The notes below the pieces were generated by a model that searched no databases, was not told the DNA's origin, and saw nothing but the letters and a program-made list of their open reading frames with translations. A stretch of 35,048 nt of DNA. Source: Burkholderiales bacterium. Lineage in GTDB: Bacteria > Pseudomonadota > Gammaproteobacteria > Burkholderiales > Burkholderiaceae_C. The DNA lies in contig JAIXKR010000163.1 in assembly GCA_026932235.1 (NCBI GenBank), forward strand, positions 1-35,048. Reading direction: 5' to 3'. Positions 21,765-31,900 of this stretch are shown in pieces. A program made the translations under genes and the position numbers. The first letter of the stretch is position 1. Every line of letters starts with the position of its first letter.

Positions 21765-24700
21765 TCAGTGCTGGAGCTGCTGCCAGGTCTTCTCCAGCCG
21801 TTTGACGCTCACCGGCTGCGGCGTGCGCAGCTCCTGGGCGAAGAGACCGACGCGCAACTCCTCGAGCAGCCAGCGGAACTCCTCGAGCCGGGCATGATGC
21901 GCCCCCTTGAGCTCGGCGACGCGGCGCAGCCAGCGCTGCTCGAGCGGACGCAGCTCGGCGCTGCGCGCAGCGTCGCGCGCGGGGTCGGCGCGCAGCTTGT
22001 CCAGGCGCATCACCACCGCCTTCAGATAGCGCGGGACGTGTTGCAGCGCAGCCCAGTCGGTCTGCGCGAGAAAGCGCTTGCCGCACAGGCGCTGCAGCTG
22101 CGCCGTCACGTCGTCGGCGACGTCGCGCGGCGGCCTGCCGTCGCGCAGCTTGCGCTGCGCCGCACTCCATTCGGCGAGCACGCTGCCGGCAAGGCGCGCG
22201 ACCTCGGCGGCGATCAGGTTCAGCCGCGTGCGGCCCGCCTCGACGCGCCGGGCGAAGCTCGCTGCGTCGGTGGGCAGCGGGTCGGCGAGAAAGGCACGGT
22301 CCAGCGCCACCTCGACGATCTGCGCGCGCAACTCCTCGAGCGTGCCGAGACTCATGTAGGCGGCAGCCATCTTCTGCAGATCGGGGATGTTCTTCTCGAG
22401 GTATTTCAGCGGCTCGCGCAGCTGCAGCGCGACCAGCCGACGCAGGCCGGCGCGGTGCGTCGCAGCGGCGGCCTCGGGCTCGTCGAAGACCTCGATCTCG
22501 ACGTGCGTGCCGCGATCGACCAGCGCCGGAAAGCCGATCAGCACCTGCCCGCCCTTCCTCAGCTCCATCAGCTCGGGCAGTTCGCCGAAGGTCCACGCGG
22601 TGTAGCGCGGCGCCTCCTGCTCCCGATCCCGCTCCCGATCCCGCTCCCGCACAGCGGGAGCGGGTCGGATCGAGGGTGGACCCGGCGTGTGAACGGCACC
22701 CCCATCCCCGCCCTCTCCCGCGAGCGGGAGCGGCGATGGGCGGGCCCTCAGCGTCGCCAGCGCCTGGAACGCGGTGCGCGCCTGATGGCCGAGCTCGGCC
22801 TTCAGCCGCGCCAGATCGCGTCCGGCGCCGATCTGGCGCCCGTGCTCATCGACGATGCGGAAGTTCATGAACAGGTGCGGCGCAAGCGTCTCCAGCTTGA
22901 AGTCGTTGCGCACGAGCGGCAGCTGCGTCTTCGCGCGCACCGCCTGCAGCAGCACCTCGATCAGGCTGCCTTCGGCGAAGGCGTGCTCCGCGACGAAGTC
23001 CTTGGCCCAATCGGCCAGCGGCAGCAGCCGCGAGCGCGGGCGCTGGTGCAGGCTCTTGCACAGCGCCACCACCTTCTCCTCGAGCATGCCGGGGACGAGC
23101 CACTCGCAGCGCGCTTCGCTCGCCTGGTTGAGGGCGTAGATCGGCAGCGTCACCGTGAGGCCGTCGCGCGCGTCGCCGGGTTCGTGCAGGTACTGCGCCG
23201 CGCAGTCGATTCCGCCCAGGCGCAGCGTGGGCGGGAAGGCCGCGGTCGTGATGCCTGCGGCCTCGTGGCGCATCAACTCCTCGCGCGAGAGCTGCAGCAG
23301 GCCCGGACAGCGCCGCACTTCGTCGCGGTACCACTTCTCGAGCGTGGCCGTGCTGCACACCTCGCGCGGCAGCTGCTGCTCGTAGAAGGCGTGGATCAGC
23401 CCCTCGTCGACGAGCACGTCCTGGCGCCTGGCCTTGTGCTCGAAGGCCTGCACCTGGCGGATGAGGCGCTGGTTGTGCGCCAGGAACGGCAGCCGCGTCT
23501 CGATCTCGCCCTCCACCAGCGCCTGGCGGATGAAGATCTCGCGCGCGCCTGCCGGATCCAGCTGCGCGTAGTTCACGCGCCGGTTGTTGTAGACGACGAG
23601 GCCGTAGAGCGTGGCGCGCTCGAGTGCCACCACCTCGCCGGCCTTCTTCTCCCAGTGCGGCTCCAGCAGCTGCGTCTTCAGCAGATGCCCGGCCACCTGC
23701 GGTATCCAGCGTGCGTCGATGGCGGCCAGGCCGCGTCCGTAGAGCCGCGTCGTCTCCACCAGCTCGGCGGCCATCAGCCAGCGCCCGGGCTTCTTCGACA
23801 GGTGCGCGCCCGGATGGCGCCAGAACCTGATGCCGCGCGCGCCCAGGTACCAGTCCTCTTCGTCGCTCTTGCAGCCGATGTTGCCGAGCAAGCCGGCGAG
23901 CATCGCCAGGTGCACCTGCTCGTAGGTCGCCGGGCTGCTGTTGAGCCGCCAGCCCTGCTCGGCCGCCACCGTGTGCAGCTGGGCGTGGATGTCGCGCCAC
24001 TCGCGCACGCGGCGCGGGTTGACGAAGCGCTCGCGCAGGCGCTGCTCCTGCTGGCGGTTGGAGAGCTTGTGCGCGTGCGCGCCGGCCTGACCGTGGCCGC
24101 GGCCCTCCTCGATCCAGCGCCACAGCTTGAGGTAGCCCATGAACTCCGAGCGCTCGTCGTCGAAGGGCTTGTGCTTCTCGTCGGCGGCCTGCTGCTGCTC
24201 GAGCGGGCGGTCGCGCACGTCCTGGCCGGAGAGCGCAGCCGTGATCACCAGCACCTCGGCCAGCGACTGGCGGCGGACGGCCTCGAGGATCATGCGGCCC
24301 ACGCGCGGGTCCAGCGGCAGCCGCGCGAGCGCGCGGCCGGTCTCGGTGAGTGCGTTCCCCTCGTCGACCGCGCCGAGCTCGGCCAGCAGCGCGTAGCCGT
24401 CGGCGATGGCCTTCCTCGGCGGCGGCTGCAGAAAGGGGAAGTCCTCGACCGCGCCGAGATTCAAGGCCTTCATGCGCAGGATGACGCCGGCCAGGGAGCT
24501 GCGCAGGATCTCGGGGTCGGTGAAGCGCGGCCGCGCCGCGTAATCTTCCTCCGCGTAGAGCCGGATGCAGACGCCGTCGGCGACGCGTCCGCAGCGTCCG
24601 GCGCGCTGGTCGGCCGCGGCGCGGCTGATGGGCTCCACCTGCAATTGCTCGACCTTGCTGCGAAAGCTGTAGCGCTTGACCCGCGCGAGGCCGCTGTCGA

Positions 24701-25661
24701 CGACGTAGCGGATTCCGGGCACGGTGAGCGAGGTCTCGGCGACGTTGGTCGCGAGCACGATGCGCCGCCCGTTGCCGGGCTGGAAGACACGGTCCTGCTC
24801 CGCCTGCGACAGCCGCGCGAACAGCGGCAGGACGTCCGGCTGCGGCCCACCGCGGTGCTGCGAGGCCAGGTGCTTGCGCAGGTGGTCGGCGACCTCGCGG
24901 ATCTCGCGCTCGCCGGGCAGGAAGACGAGGATGTCGCCCGGGCCGCCGCGCCAGAGCTCGTCGACGGCGTCGGCGATCGCGTCCTCGAGCTCGAAATCCT
25001 TGCGCTCGTCGAAGGGCCGCCAGCGCTGCTCCACCGGATGGAGCCGCCCCGAGACCAGGATCACCGGCGCGGCCACGCCGCCCTGCGCGAAGTGTTCGGC
25101 GAAGCGCTCGGCGTCGATGGTCGCCGAGGTGACGACGAGCTTCAGGTCCGGACGCCGGGGCAGCAGCTGCTTCAGGTAGCCGAGGAGGAAGTCGATGTTC
25201 AGGCTGCGCTCGTGCGCCTCGTCGAGGATCAGCGTGTCGTAGGCGCGCAGCAACGGGTCGGTCTGCGTCTCGGCCAGCAGGATGCCGTCGGTCATCAGCT
25301 TCACCGAGGCGCCGGGCTGCAGCCGATCCTGGAAGCGCACCTTGTAGCCGACGACCTCGCCCAAGGGCGTACCAAGCTCCTCGGCGATGCGCCTGGCCAC
25401 GCTGCTGGCGGCGATACGCCTCGGCTGCGTGTGGCCGATCAGTCCTCGGCCTCCGGCGCCCAGGCCGCGGCCGAGTTCGAGCGCGATCTTGGGCAGTTGC
25501 GTGGTCTTGCCCGAGCCGGTCTCGCCGCAGACGATGACCACCGGATGCGCGCGCAGCGCGCGCGCGATCTCCTCGCGCCGGGCCGAGACCGGCAGCGATT
25601 CGGGATAGCGGATGGACGGGACGGGATGGGCCGCGACCCTCGCGGCCGTGCGCGGCTTCAC
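21765..25661 (-). CDS. hrpA: ATP-dependent RNA helicase HrpA (DEAH box)
   Basis: 1,298 residues, the same length as E. coli HrpA (1,300). It unwinds RNA structure and clears stalled ribosome or mRNA complexes in the cytoplasm. Motif I GETGSGKTTQLP (residues 46-57), GHTQPRRIAA, motif II LILDEAHERSLN (DEAH 147-150), VTSATID, and motif VI ADQRAGRCGRVADG are all intact, followed by the helicase-associated and C-terminal DUF3418 regions. The start is GTG at 25661 (first residues VKPRTAAR); the frame is not open further. Residues about 974-1016 are an unusual low-complexity insert caused by palindromic repeat DNA, just before the conserved YTAWTFGELPELMEL. The gene is divergent from argA across a 64-base gap. 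Confidence 0.97.
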   Translation of the reverse strand: MKPRTAARVAAHPVPSIRYPESLPVSARREEIARALRAHPVVIVCGETGSGKTTQLPKIALELGRGLGAGGRGLIGHTQPRRIAASSVARRIAEELGTPLGEVVGYKVRFQDRLQPGASVKLMTDGILLAETQTDPLLRAYDTLILDEAHERSLNIDFLLGYLKQLLPRRPDLKLVVTSATIDAERFAEHFAQGGVAAPVILVSGRLHPVEQRWRPFDERKDFELEDAIADAVDELWRGGPGDILVFLPGEREIREVADHLRKHLASQHRGGPQPDVLPLFARLSQAEQDRVFQPGNGRRIVLATNVAETSLTVPGIRYVVDSGLARVKRYSFRSKVEQLQVEPISRAAADQRAGRCGRVADGVCIRLYAEEDYAARPRFTDPEILRSSLAGVILRMKALNLGAVEDFPFLQPPPRKAIADGYALLAELGAVDEGNALTETGRALARLPLDPRVGRMILEAVRRQSLAEVLVITAALSGQDVRDRPLEQQQAADEKHKPFDDERSEFMGYLKLWRWIEEGRGHGQAGAHAHKLSNRQQEQRLRERFVNPRRVREWRDIHAQLHTVAAEQGWRLNSSPATYEQVHLAMLAGLLGNIGCKSDEEDWYLGARGIRFWRHPGAHLSKKPGRWLMAAELVETTRLYGRGLAAIDARWIPQVAGHLLKTQLLEPHWEKKAGEVVALERATLYGLVVYNNRRVNYAQLDPAGAREIFIRQALVEGEIETRLPFLAHNQRLIRQVQAFEHKARRQDVLVDEGLIHAFYEQQLPREVCSTATLEKWYRDEVRRCPGLLQLSREELMRHEAAGITTAAFPPTLRLGGIDCAAQYLHEPGDARDGLTVTLPIYALNQASEARCEWLVPGMLEEKVVALCKSLHQRPRSRLLPLADWAKDFVAEHAFAEGSLIEVLLQAVRAKTQLPLVRNDFKLETLAPHLFMNFRIVDEHGRQIGAGRDLARLKAELGHQARTAFQALATLRARPSPLPLAGEGGDGGAVHTPGPPSIRPAPAVRERDRERDREQEAPRYTAWTFGELPELMELRKGGQVLIGFPALVDRGTHVEIEVFDEPEAAAATHRAGLRRLVALQLREPLKYLEKNIPDLQKMAAAYMSLGTLEELRAQIVEVALDRAFLADPLPTDAASFARRVEAGRTRLNLIAAEVARLAGSVLAEWSAAQRKLRDGRPPRDVADDVTAQLQRLCGKRFLAQTDWAALQHVPRYLKAVVMRLDKLRADPARDAARSAELRPLEQRWLRRVAELKGAHHARLEEFRWLLEELRVGLFAQELRTPQPVSVKRLEKTWQQLQH
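22621..22740. repeat. in-frame palindromic repeat pair (REP-like) with a 12-base tandem repeat inside hrpA
   Basis: Three features lie together. TCCCGATCCCGC occurs twice in tandem from 22621. CCGCTCCCGC/GCGGGAGCGG (22641-22663) is a perfect ten-pair inverted repeat with a 3-base loop. CTCCCGC/GCGGGAG (22715-22730) is a second palindrome, flanked by CCCATC and GATGGG. They resemble the intergenic palindromes of GC-rich proteobacteria but here are translated: RERDRERDRE and PSPLPLAGEGGDGG. The length keeps the hrpA frame. Confidence 0.75.
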
Positions 25662-25725
25662 GGGGCGCGGATTATCGGGTGCGTGACGGCGGTCGGGCCT
25701 TGCCTACTGCAAAATCCCGCGCGCC

Positions 25726-27066
25726 ATGAGCCTCGTCTTCCCGCACACCTTCGTCCCCTGGTTCCGCTCGGTCGCGCCCTACATCCACGCCTACCGCGGC
25801 AAGACCTTCGTCGTCGGCGTCGCCGGCGAGGCCATCGCCGCGGGCAAGCTCAACGGCTTGGTGCAGGATCTGGCGATCCTGCACGCCATCGGCATCAAGC
25901 TGGTGCTGGTGCACGGCTTTCGGCCGCAGCTCAGTGAGCAGCTCGCCGCCAAGGGCAAGACCTCGCGCTTCAGCCACGGCATCCGCATCACCGATCCGGT
26001 GGCGCTCGATTGCGCGCAGGAGGCCGCGGGCCAGCTGCGCTTCGAGATCGAGGCCGCCTTCAGCCAGGGCCTGCCGAACACGCCGATGGCCAACGCCACC
26101 GTGCGCGTGGTCTCGGGCAACTTCCTCACGGCGCGGCCGGTGGGCATCGTCGACGGGGTGGACTTCCTGCTCAGCGGCGTCGTGCGCCGCGTCGACGGTG
26201 CGGCGATCCGGCGCGCCATCGACATCGGCGCGCTCGTGCTGCTCTCGCCCTTCGGCTTCTCGCCCACCGGCGAGGCCTTCAACCTGACGATGGAGGACGT
26301 GGCCACCGCCACCGCGATCGCGCTGCACGCCGACAAGCTGGTCTTCCTCACCGAGGTGCCCGGAATCCGCGAGCGGCTCGACGATGACGAGAGCCCCGTC
26401 GACACCGAGATCGCCCTGGCCGACGCACGCCGTCTGCTGGCCTCGATGTCGACGCCGCAGCAGCCCAGCGATCCGGCCTTCTACCTGCAGCACTGCGTCG
26501 CCGCCTGCGAGGGCGGCGTCGAACGCTCGCACATCCTGCCCTTCGCCGTCGACGGTGCGCTGCTGATGGAGATCTTCACGCACGACGGCATGGGCACGAT
26601 GGTCGTCGACGAGAAGCTCGAGAGCCTGCGCGAGGCCGGGCACGACGACGTGGCGGCCATCGTCAAGCTGATCGAGCCCTTCGAGCGCGACGGCACGATG
26701 GTGCGCCGCGACCGCGCCGAGATCGAGCGCGACATCGAGAACTACACGGTGATCGAGCACGACGGCATCATCTTCGGCTGCGCCGCGCTCTACCCCTACC
26801 CCGAGGCGCGCACCGGCGAGATGGCGGCGCTGACGATCTCGCCGGCGGTGCAGAGCCAGGGCGACGGCGAGCGTATCCTCAAGCGCATCGAGCAGCGCGC
26901 ACGCGCGCTCGGGCTTTCCAGCATCTTCGTGCTGACGACGCGCACGATGCACTGGTTCATCAAGCGCGGCTTCGAGCAGGTCGACCCCGACTGGCTGCCC
27001 GAGGCGCGCAAGCGCAAGTACAACTGGGACCGGCGCTCGCAGGTGCTGGTCAAGCGGCTCGGCTGA
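25726..27066 (+). CDS. argA: amino-acid N-acetyltransferase (N-acetylglutamate synthase) ArgA
   Basis: 446 residues, matching E. coli ArgA (443). It acetylates glutamate with acetyl-CoA, the first step of arginine biosynthesis, and is usually feedback-inhibited by arginine. The N-terminal amino-acid-kinase-like domain (about 1-290) starts [20 protein letters not shown] and carries [15 protein letters not shown] and [20 protein letters not shown]. The C-terminal GNAT domain (about 300-446) shows [38 protein letters not shown] and [17 protein letters not shown]. The ATG at 25726 has no strong Shine-Dalgarno. yggX follows after 20 bases and is probably co-transcribed. Divergent from hrpA; the 64-base gap between them must hold both promoters, but no confident -35/-10 pair is seen. 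Confidence 0.97.
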   Translation: MSLVFPHTFVPWFRSVAPYIHAYRGKTFVVGVAGEAIAAGKLNGLVQDLAILHAIGIKLVLVHGFRPQLSEQLAAKGKTSRFSHGIRITDPVALDCAQEAAGQLRFEIEAAFSQGLPNTPMANATVRVVSGNFLTARPVGIVDGVDFLLSGVVRRVDGAAIRRAIDIGALVLLSPFGFSPTGEAFNLTMEDVATATAIALHADKLVFLTEVPGIRERLDDDESPVDTEIALADARRLLASMSTPQQPSDPAFYLQHCVAACEGGVERSHILPFAVDGALLMEIFTHDGMGTMVVDEKLESLREAGHDDVAAIVKLIEPFERDGTMVRRDRAEIERDIENYTVIEHDGIIFGCAALYPYPEARTGEMAALTISPAVQSQGDGERILKRIEQRARALGLSSIFVLTTRTMHWFIKRGFEQVDPDWLPEARKRKYNWDRRSQVLVKRLG

Positions 27067-27086
27067 CCCGACCAAGGAGAACGATC

Positions 27087-27359
27087 ATGGCCCGCATGGT
27101 GCAGTGTGTGTACCTGAAGAAGGAGGCGCCCGGCCTCAGCTACGCGCCCTACCCCGGCGAACTGGGCAAGCGTATCTACCAGAACATCAGCGCCGAGGCC
27201 TTCGAGTTGTGGAAGCGCCACCAGACGATGCTCGTCAACGAGAACCGGCTGAGCCTGGCCGATGCCGGCGCGCGCCGCTACCTGGCGCAGCAGATGGAGC
27301 AATTCCTCTTCGGCGGCCGCGCCGACCAGGTTGCAGGTTACGTGCCGCCAGCGCGCTGA
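27087..27359 (+). CDS. yggX: Fe(II)-trafficking protein YggX
   Basis: 90 residues, exactly the family size. The protein is small and cytoplasmic; it protects iron-sulfur clusters and labile iron against oxidation. [20 protein letters not shown] with Cys7, [35 protein letters not shown] and the C-terminal [10 protein letters not shown] are the family's near-invariant segments. AAGGAGA lies seven bases before the ATG at 27087. It follows argA in one likely transcript, and is itself followed by an iron-binding periplasmic protein gene, so the two sit in an iron-related neighbourhood. Confidence 0.97.
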   Translation: MARMVQCVYLKKEAPGLSYAPYPGELGKRIYQNISAEAFELWKRHQTMLVNENRLSLADAGARRYLAQQMEQFLFGGRADQVAGYVPPAR

Positions 27360-27410
27360 GCCTCCATTCGCCGGCGGACGCGCGCGGCAGTCATCGGCGA
27401 CCGGTATCGC

Positions 27411-27429
27411 TTAACTGCGAATCGTTCTC
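27411..27429. promoter_or_regulatory. possible Fur box upstream of the iron-binding protein gene
   Basis: The 19 bases match the E. coli Fur consensus at 11 positions, with the core GAATCGTTCTC retaining the AATC-x-TT-x-TC pattern. It lies 47 bases before the GTG start of an iron transport gene, where a Fur site is expected. The match is moderate and was judged by eye. Confidence 0.4.
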
Positions 27430-27475
27430 GCTCTCATGTAAACTGATGGAATCCCCTTCAACCTGCGGAGCCATC

Positions 27476-28519
27476 GTGACTCGTTCACCTCTCTCACGCC
27501 TTGCCCTGCTCGCCCTCGCCGCCACGCTTGCCGCCCCGGCGCTGGCACAGGAAAAGGTGCTCAATATCTATTCGGCGCGGCATTACCAGACAGACGAGGC
27601 GCTTTACGGCGACTTCACCAAAGCCACCGGTATCCGCATCAACCGCGTCGATACCGACGACGCCGGCGTCGTCAACCGCCTGAAGAGCGAAGGCGCCGCG
27701 AGCCCGGCCGATGTCGTGCTGCTGGTCGATGCGGCGCGGCTTTGGCGTGCCGAGGCCGACGGCCTTTTCCAACCCGTGCGCAGCAAGGTGCTCGAGGAGC
27801 GCATTCCCGCCCGGCTTCGGGGCAAGGACGAAGGCCAGGGCTCGGCCTGGTTCGGCATTTCCACGCGCGCGCGGATGATCGTCTACGACAAATCGCGCGT
27901 GAAGGCCGCCGACGTCGACCAGTACGAGAAACTCGCGCTACCGGTCAACAAGGGGCTGGTATGCACGCGCTCGGGTTCGCATCCCTACAACCTGTCGCTG
28001 TTCGGTTCCATGCTCGAGCACCTCGGCCCCGAGAAGACCGAAGCCTGGCTCCAGGGCGTCGTCGCCAACATGGCGCGTCAACCCAAGGGTGGCGATACCG
28101 ATCAGATCCGCGCCGTGGCCAGCGGCGAATGCGGCGTCGCGCTCACCAACAGTTACTACTTCGCGCGCCTGATGCGCTCCAAGAAGCCTGAAGACCGCGA
28201 CGTGGCGGAGAAGGTCGGCGCGATCTTCCCGAACCAGGCCGACCACGGCACGCACGTCAACGTCGCCGGCGCCGCGGTCGCGCGCCATGCCAAGCACCGC
28301 GAGGAAGCGGTGCAGTTTCTCGAATACCTCTCCAGCCCGCAGGCGCAGGAGTATTTCGCGGACGGCAACAACGAATGGCCAGCGGTCCCGGGTACCGCCC
28401 TGGGCAATCCGGCGCTGAAGGCGCTGGGAAGTTTCAAGAGCGAATCGGTGCCGATTTCCGTCGTCGGCATGAACCAGAGTCGGGTTCAGCAGATACTCGA
28501 CCGCGTCGGCTACAAGTGA
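27476..28519 (+). CDS. fbpA: periplasmic Fe(III)-binding protein of an ABC transporter (FbpA/FutA type)
   Basis: 347 residues. It binds ferric iron in the periplasm and passes it to an FbpBC permease. GTG at 27476 is preferred over the ATG at 27446: GGAG lies seven bases upstream and it gives a clean signal peptide, SRLALLALAATLAAPALA, cleaved before Gln25. The mature part starts EKVLNIYSARHYQTDEALY with His and Tyr iron ligands typical of the FutA branch; NSYYFARL carries the paired tyrosines that grip iron. GGDTDQIRAVASGECGVALT and VNVAGAAVARHAKHREEAVQFLEYL are family landmarks. No permease or ATPase gene follows; the next gene is hns-like, so its membrane partners must be elsewhere. Confidence 0.93.
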   Translation: MTRSPLSRLALLALAATLAAPALAQEKVLNIYSARHYQTDEALYGDFTKATGIRINRVDTDDAGVVNRLKSEGAASPADVVLLVDAARLWRAEADGLFQPVRSKVLEERIPARLRGKDEGQGSAWFGISTRARMIVYDKSRVKAADVDQYEKLALPVNKGLVCTRSGSHPYNLSLFGSMLEHLGPEKTEAWLQGVVANMARQPKGGDTDQIRAVASGECGVALTNSYYFARLMRSKKPEDRDVAEKVGAIFPNQADHGTHVNVAGAAVARHAKHREEAVQFLEYLSSPQAQEYFADGNNEWPAVPGTALGNPALKALGSFKSESVPISVVGMNQSRVQQILDRVGYK

Positions 28520-28557
28520 ATCTCGACGGTCATCGCACGGAGGCGGCAACGGGCTGG

Positions 28558-28563
28558 TATATT
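28558..28563 (+). promoter_or_regulatory. -10 element of the H-NS-family gene
   Basis: TATATT preceded by TGG gives an extended -10 form, 32 bases before the start codon at 28596. There is no clear -35 hexamer, which extended -10 promoters do not need. It lies in the 76 bases between fbpA and this gene. Confidence 0.45.
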
Positions 28564-28595
28564 CCCGCGATCTCAACCCCGCGTGCGGAATGCCC

Positions 28596-28910
28596 ATGGC
28601 CAATCGTCTGAACGACCTGCTTGCCAAGAAGGCCGAACTCGAAAAACAGATCCTCGACCTCCAGCGCGAAGAGCGCGCATCGGCCATCGGCCAGGTGAAG
28701 GCGCTGATGGCCCAGCACGGCTTGACGCTGGCCGACCTCGGCACGCGCGGCCCGGCGGGCGCGCAGAAGGCGCGCAGCAGCGCAAAGAAGGTGCCGCCGA
28801 AGTACCGCGACCCGGCGACGGACCAGACCTGGTCCGGGCGCGGCCTGCAGCCGACCTGGCTGCGGCAAGCGCTCGCCGGCGGCGCCAAGCTCAGCGATTT
28901 CCTCATCTGA
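28596..28910 (+). CDS. H-NS histone-family nucleoid protein
   Basis: 104 residues, the short betaproteobacterial H-NS/BpH3/MvaT-like form. It is expected to bind AT-rich DNA and silence genes, oligomerising through its N-terminus. Residues 1-40 are a coiled coil (LNDLLAKKAELEKQILDL); a flexible Ala/Lys linker follows; and the C-terminal domain reads PPKYRDPATDQTWSGRGLQPTWL, with the TWSGRG DNA-binding loop of H-NS. ATG 28596 is preferred because GGA lies six bases before it; ATG 28590 would add two residues. Acquired segments such as the surface locus upstream would be natural targets, but that is inference. Confidence 0.9.
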   Translation: MANRLNDLLAKKAELEKQILDLQREERASAIGQVKALMAQHGLTLADLGTRGPAGAQKARSSAKKVPPKYRDPATDQTWSGRGLQPTWLRQALAGGAKLSDFLI

Positions 28911-28985
28911 GTTCCCGGGGGGGCGTGTGGTGCGATCATCCGGCACCATCCCCTCCCACTCCTGCACAACCCGAATCGCCGGCAC

Positions 28986-31900
28986 GTGACGCCGTTCGTG
29001 CCACCCGACCCGGCGGCCAGACCGCGCGCGCAAGCCCAGCACGAATACGGGCTCGCGCCGGCGGCACTGTCGGCGGCAGGCACGTTCCTTTGCGCGTTCG
29101 GCGCCCACGCCGCCGCGGGAACGCCGGTCGGCGGGTGCGTTGCCGCGGCAGGCGCAGGCATCGGCCTGGCGCTGGCGACCCAGGCGCGATTCGGCCCAGC
29201 GGTGGCGGCTGCAGCGCTGGCGGGCATGGTGCTGGCGCTGCTCGCCCGCGGCTGCGGGCCGCTCGCCGCCGTCGCTGCCATGCTCGTCTGTCTCGTGGCC
29301 CAGGCACTGACCGCGCGCGCCCTGGCACGCGGCAGTTTCGACGCCCGGCTTTGGCGGCCGCGCGACGTCGGCTGGCTCGTCATCGCCGCCACGCTGGTGG
29401 CGCTCGTGGCCACGACGGCGATGAGCGCGGCGTCGCCGCCGCCCTCCCTGGACGGCAGCGGCGGCGCCCACAGAGCACCGTCGCCGCTCGTCCTCTTCTG
29501 CCTCGGTTTCTGCAGCCTGATGCTGTGCGCGGTTGCGGCCTGCACGATGCGCCGCATCGAGCGCCCCTTGCCGGCCGCGCGGCTGCTGTGGCGCGGGCTG
29601 CTGACCGCTGGCGTGCTCATCGTGCTCGCTGCCCCCGCGATGGAGGGCCATCCCCAGGCGCGGATGTTCGTCTGGATGCTCCCGATCGTCGCCATGCTCG
29701 GGCTGTGGACGCAAGGCGGCACGGCCATCGCCACGACGGTACTCGCCGTCACGGCCTGGGCGCTCGGCCTCGTGACGGCGAACGCGGCCGCCTCGGTGCG
29801 CGAACAGGCGCTGGCCTTCGTCCTGGCGACGCTTGGCATGCTGCTCGTGGCCCACGCCAGCCGCGCCGACAACTTCCGCCACCGGCGGCGCTGGGAGTGG
29901 GCACTGGATGGCACGCGCCTGGGCGTGGCCGACTGGCGGCTCAACGGGACGGACAGCTTCGTCTCGCCGGCGTGGCGCGCGCTGACCGGATTCGACGCGA
30001 CGCACTGGAGTCCGCAGGCCTGGCAGGACTCCGTGCACGCCGACGACCGCACCGCGCTGCAGGACGCGCTCGGGCAGATGGCTCGCGGCGAGATCGGGCG
30101 CCACCAGCTCGAACTGCGCATGCCGCATGGCGATGACTGGCGCTGGTTCGAGGCCACGCTGCTGGTCATCGACCGCGACGCAGCCGGCACGCCGATGCGC
30201 CTGCTGGCCACCCTGCTCGACGTGAACGAGCGCCACCAGGCCCAGGAGCGCCAACGCCTGTCGGCGAGCCTCTTCCAGCATTTGCACGAGGGTCTGCTCA
30301 TCACCGACGCCGAACTGCACGTCCTCGACGTCAACCCGACCTACGCACAAATCCTGGGCCTCAAGCGCGAAGAGCTGATCGGCCGCATCCCTTCGCTGCT
30401 GCGCCCCTCTCCGGCGGACCCGCTGGCGCGCCAGCAGCGCGCGGCGATGTGGGCCGCGCTGCGCGAGAACGGGACCTGGCGCGGCGAGCTTCTGGAGCGC
30501 CGTCGCAGCGGCGAGGCCTGTACGCTGCAGGTCACCATCTCCACCGTTCGCGGCCCGCAGGGCGAGTTGCGCAACCACGTGCTGGTGATCACCGACGTGA
30601 GCGAGCAGCGCGCGCAGCGCGAACGCCTGGAGCGGCAGGCGCACTTCGACGAACTGACGCGGCTGCCCAACCGCGCACGGCTGACGCAGATGCTGGTCGA
30701 GGGCATGCGCGCCGCCGACCGCGACGGCTACCTGCTCGTCGTCTGCTACCTTGATCTGGACCGTTTCAAGCCCGTCAACGACCGCTTCGGTCATGCCGCC
30801 GGTGACCGCCTGCTGGCCGAACTCGCCGGGCGCCTGCGCAGCGCGCTGCGCACACGCGACAACTGGTCGGATTCGGCGGCACGCCTGGGCGGCGACGAGT
30901 TCGTGCTCCTGCTGCGCGCGGGCTCGATCGAGGAGGCACGCATGGCGGTGGACCGCGTGCTACGCGTCGTCGCCCAACCCTACGTCGTCGACCCGGCACA
31001 GGAGCCGGTGCAGGTCACCGCCAGCGTCGGCGCCACCGTCTACCCGATCGATCGCAGCGACGCCGACACCCTGCTGCGCCATGCCGACCACGCGATGTTC
31101 GGCGCCAAGCAGTCCGGGCGCAACGGCTTCCTCTTCTTCGATTCCGAACACCGTCGCCGGACCGAGGAGCGGGCGATGTTCATCGGCCGCGTGCAGCAGG
31201 CCCTGGACCAGGCCGAGTTCGTGCTGCACTACCAGCCCAAGGTGGACATGCGCGCCGGCCGCGTGCTGGGCTTCGAGGCGCTGCTGCGCTGGGAGCACCC
31301 GCTGCACGGCCTGATCGCGCCGGCGCAGTTCCTGCCGCAGATCGAGAACACCGGCCTGTCCTCGCACATCGGCGACTGGGTGTTCTCGCAGGCCCTCGAG
31401 CACCTCTCGCAGTGGCGGCGCAGCGGTCTGGAGATCTCGGTCAGCGTCAACGTCTCGGCGCGCCACCTGCAGGAGCCCGACTTCGCGCAGCGCCTCTCCG
31501 AACTGCTGGCGCGGCACAGCGAGGTGCTGGCGCCGCACTTCGAGCTCGAGATGCTGGAAACCGCGGCGCACGCCGACATCGAGGCCGCCTCGGCCCTGCT
31601 GGCGCGCTGCCGCGAACTCGGCGTGCGCGTGGCCCTCGACGACTTCGGCACCGGCTACTCGACGCTCACCTACCTCAAGCGGCTGCCGGTGGACGTGCTG
31701 AAGATCGATCGCAGCTTCGTGCACCACATGCTCGACGACACGCAGGACCGCGCCATCGTCGAGGGCGTGATCGGCCTGGCGAGCACCTTCGGCTGCAGCG
31801 TCGTCGCCGAGGGCGTGGAAAGCCCGGCGCAGGCGCGCGCCCTGCTGGACATGGGTTGCGACGTCGGCCAGGGCACGGGCATCGCCTCGCCGATGGCGGC

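Noticed and set aside
22621-22663. Short CRISPR-like array
   Set aside because: The units are 12 bases, contiguous without spacers, inside a coding sequence, and there are no cas genes.
21768-25937. Very long plus-strand open frame opposite hrpA
   Set aside because: It is the antisense shadow of a G/C-biased gene: the minus strand has intact DEAH helicase motifs, while this frame reads Arg/His/Leu-rich sequence without domains.
28530-30794. Long minus-strand frames opposite the GGDEF-EAL gene
   Set aside because: Low-complexity Arg/Ala/Gln reading with no domains; the plus strand carries intact PAS, GGDEF and EAL motifs.
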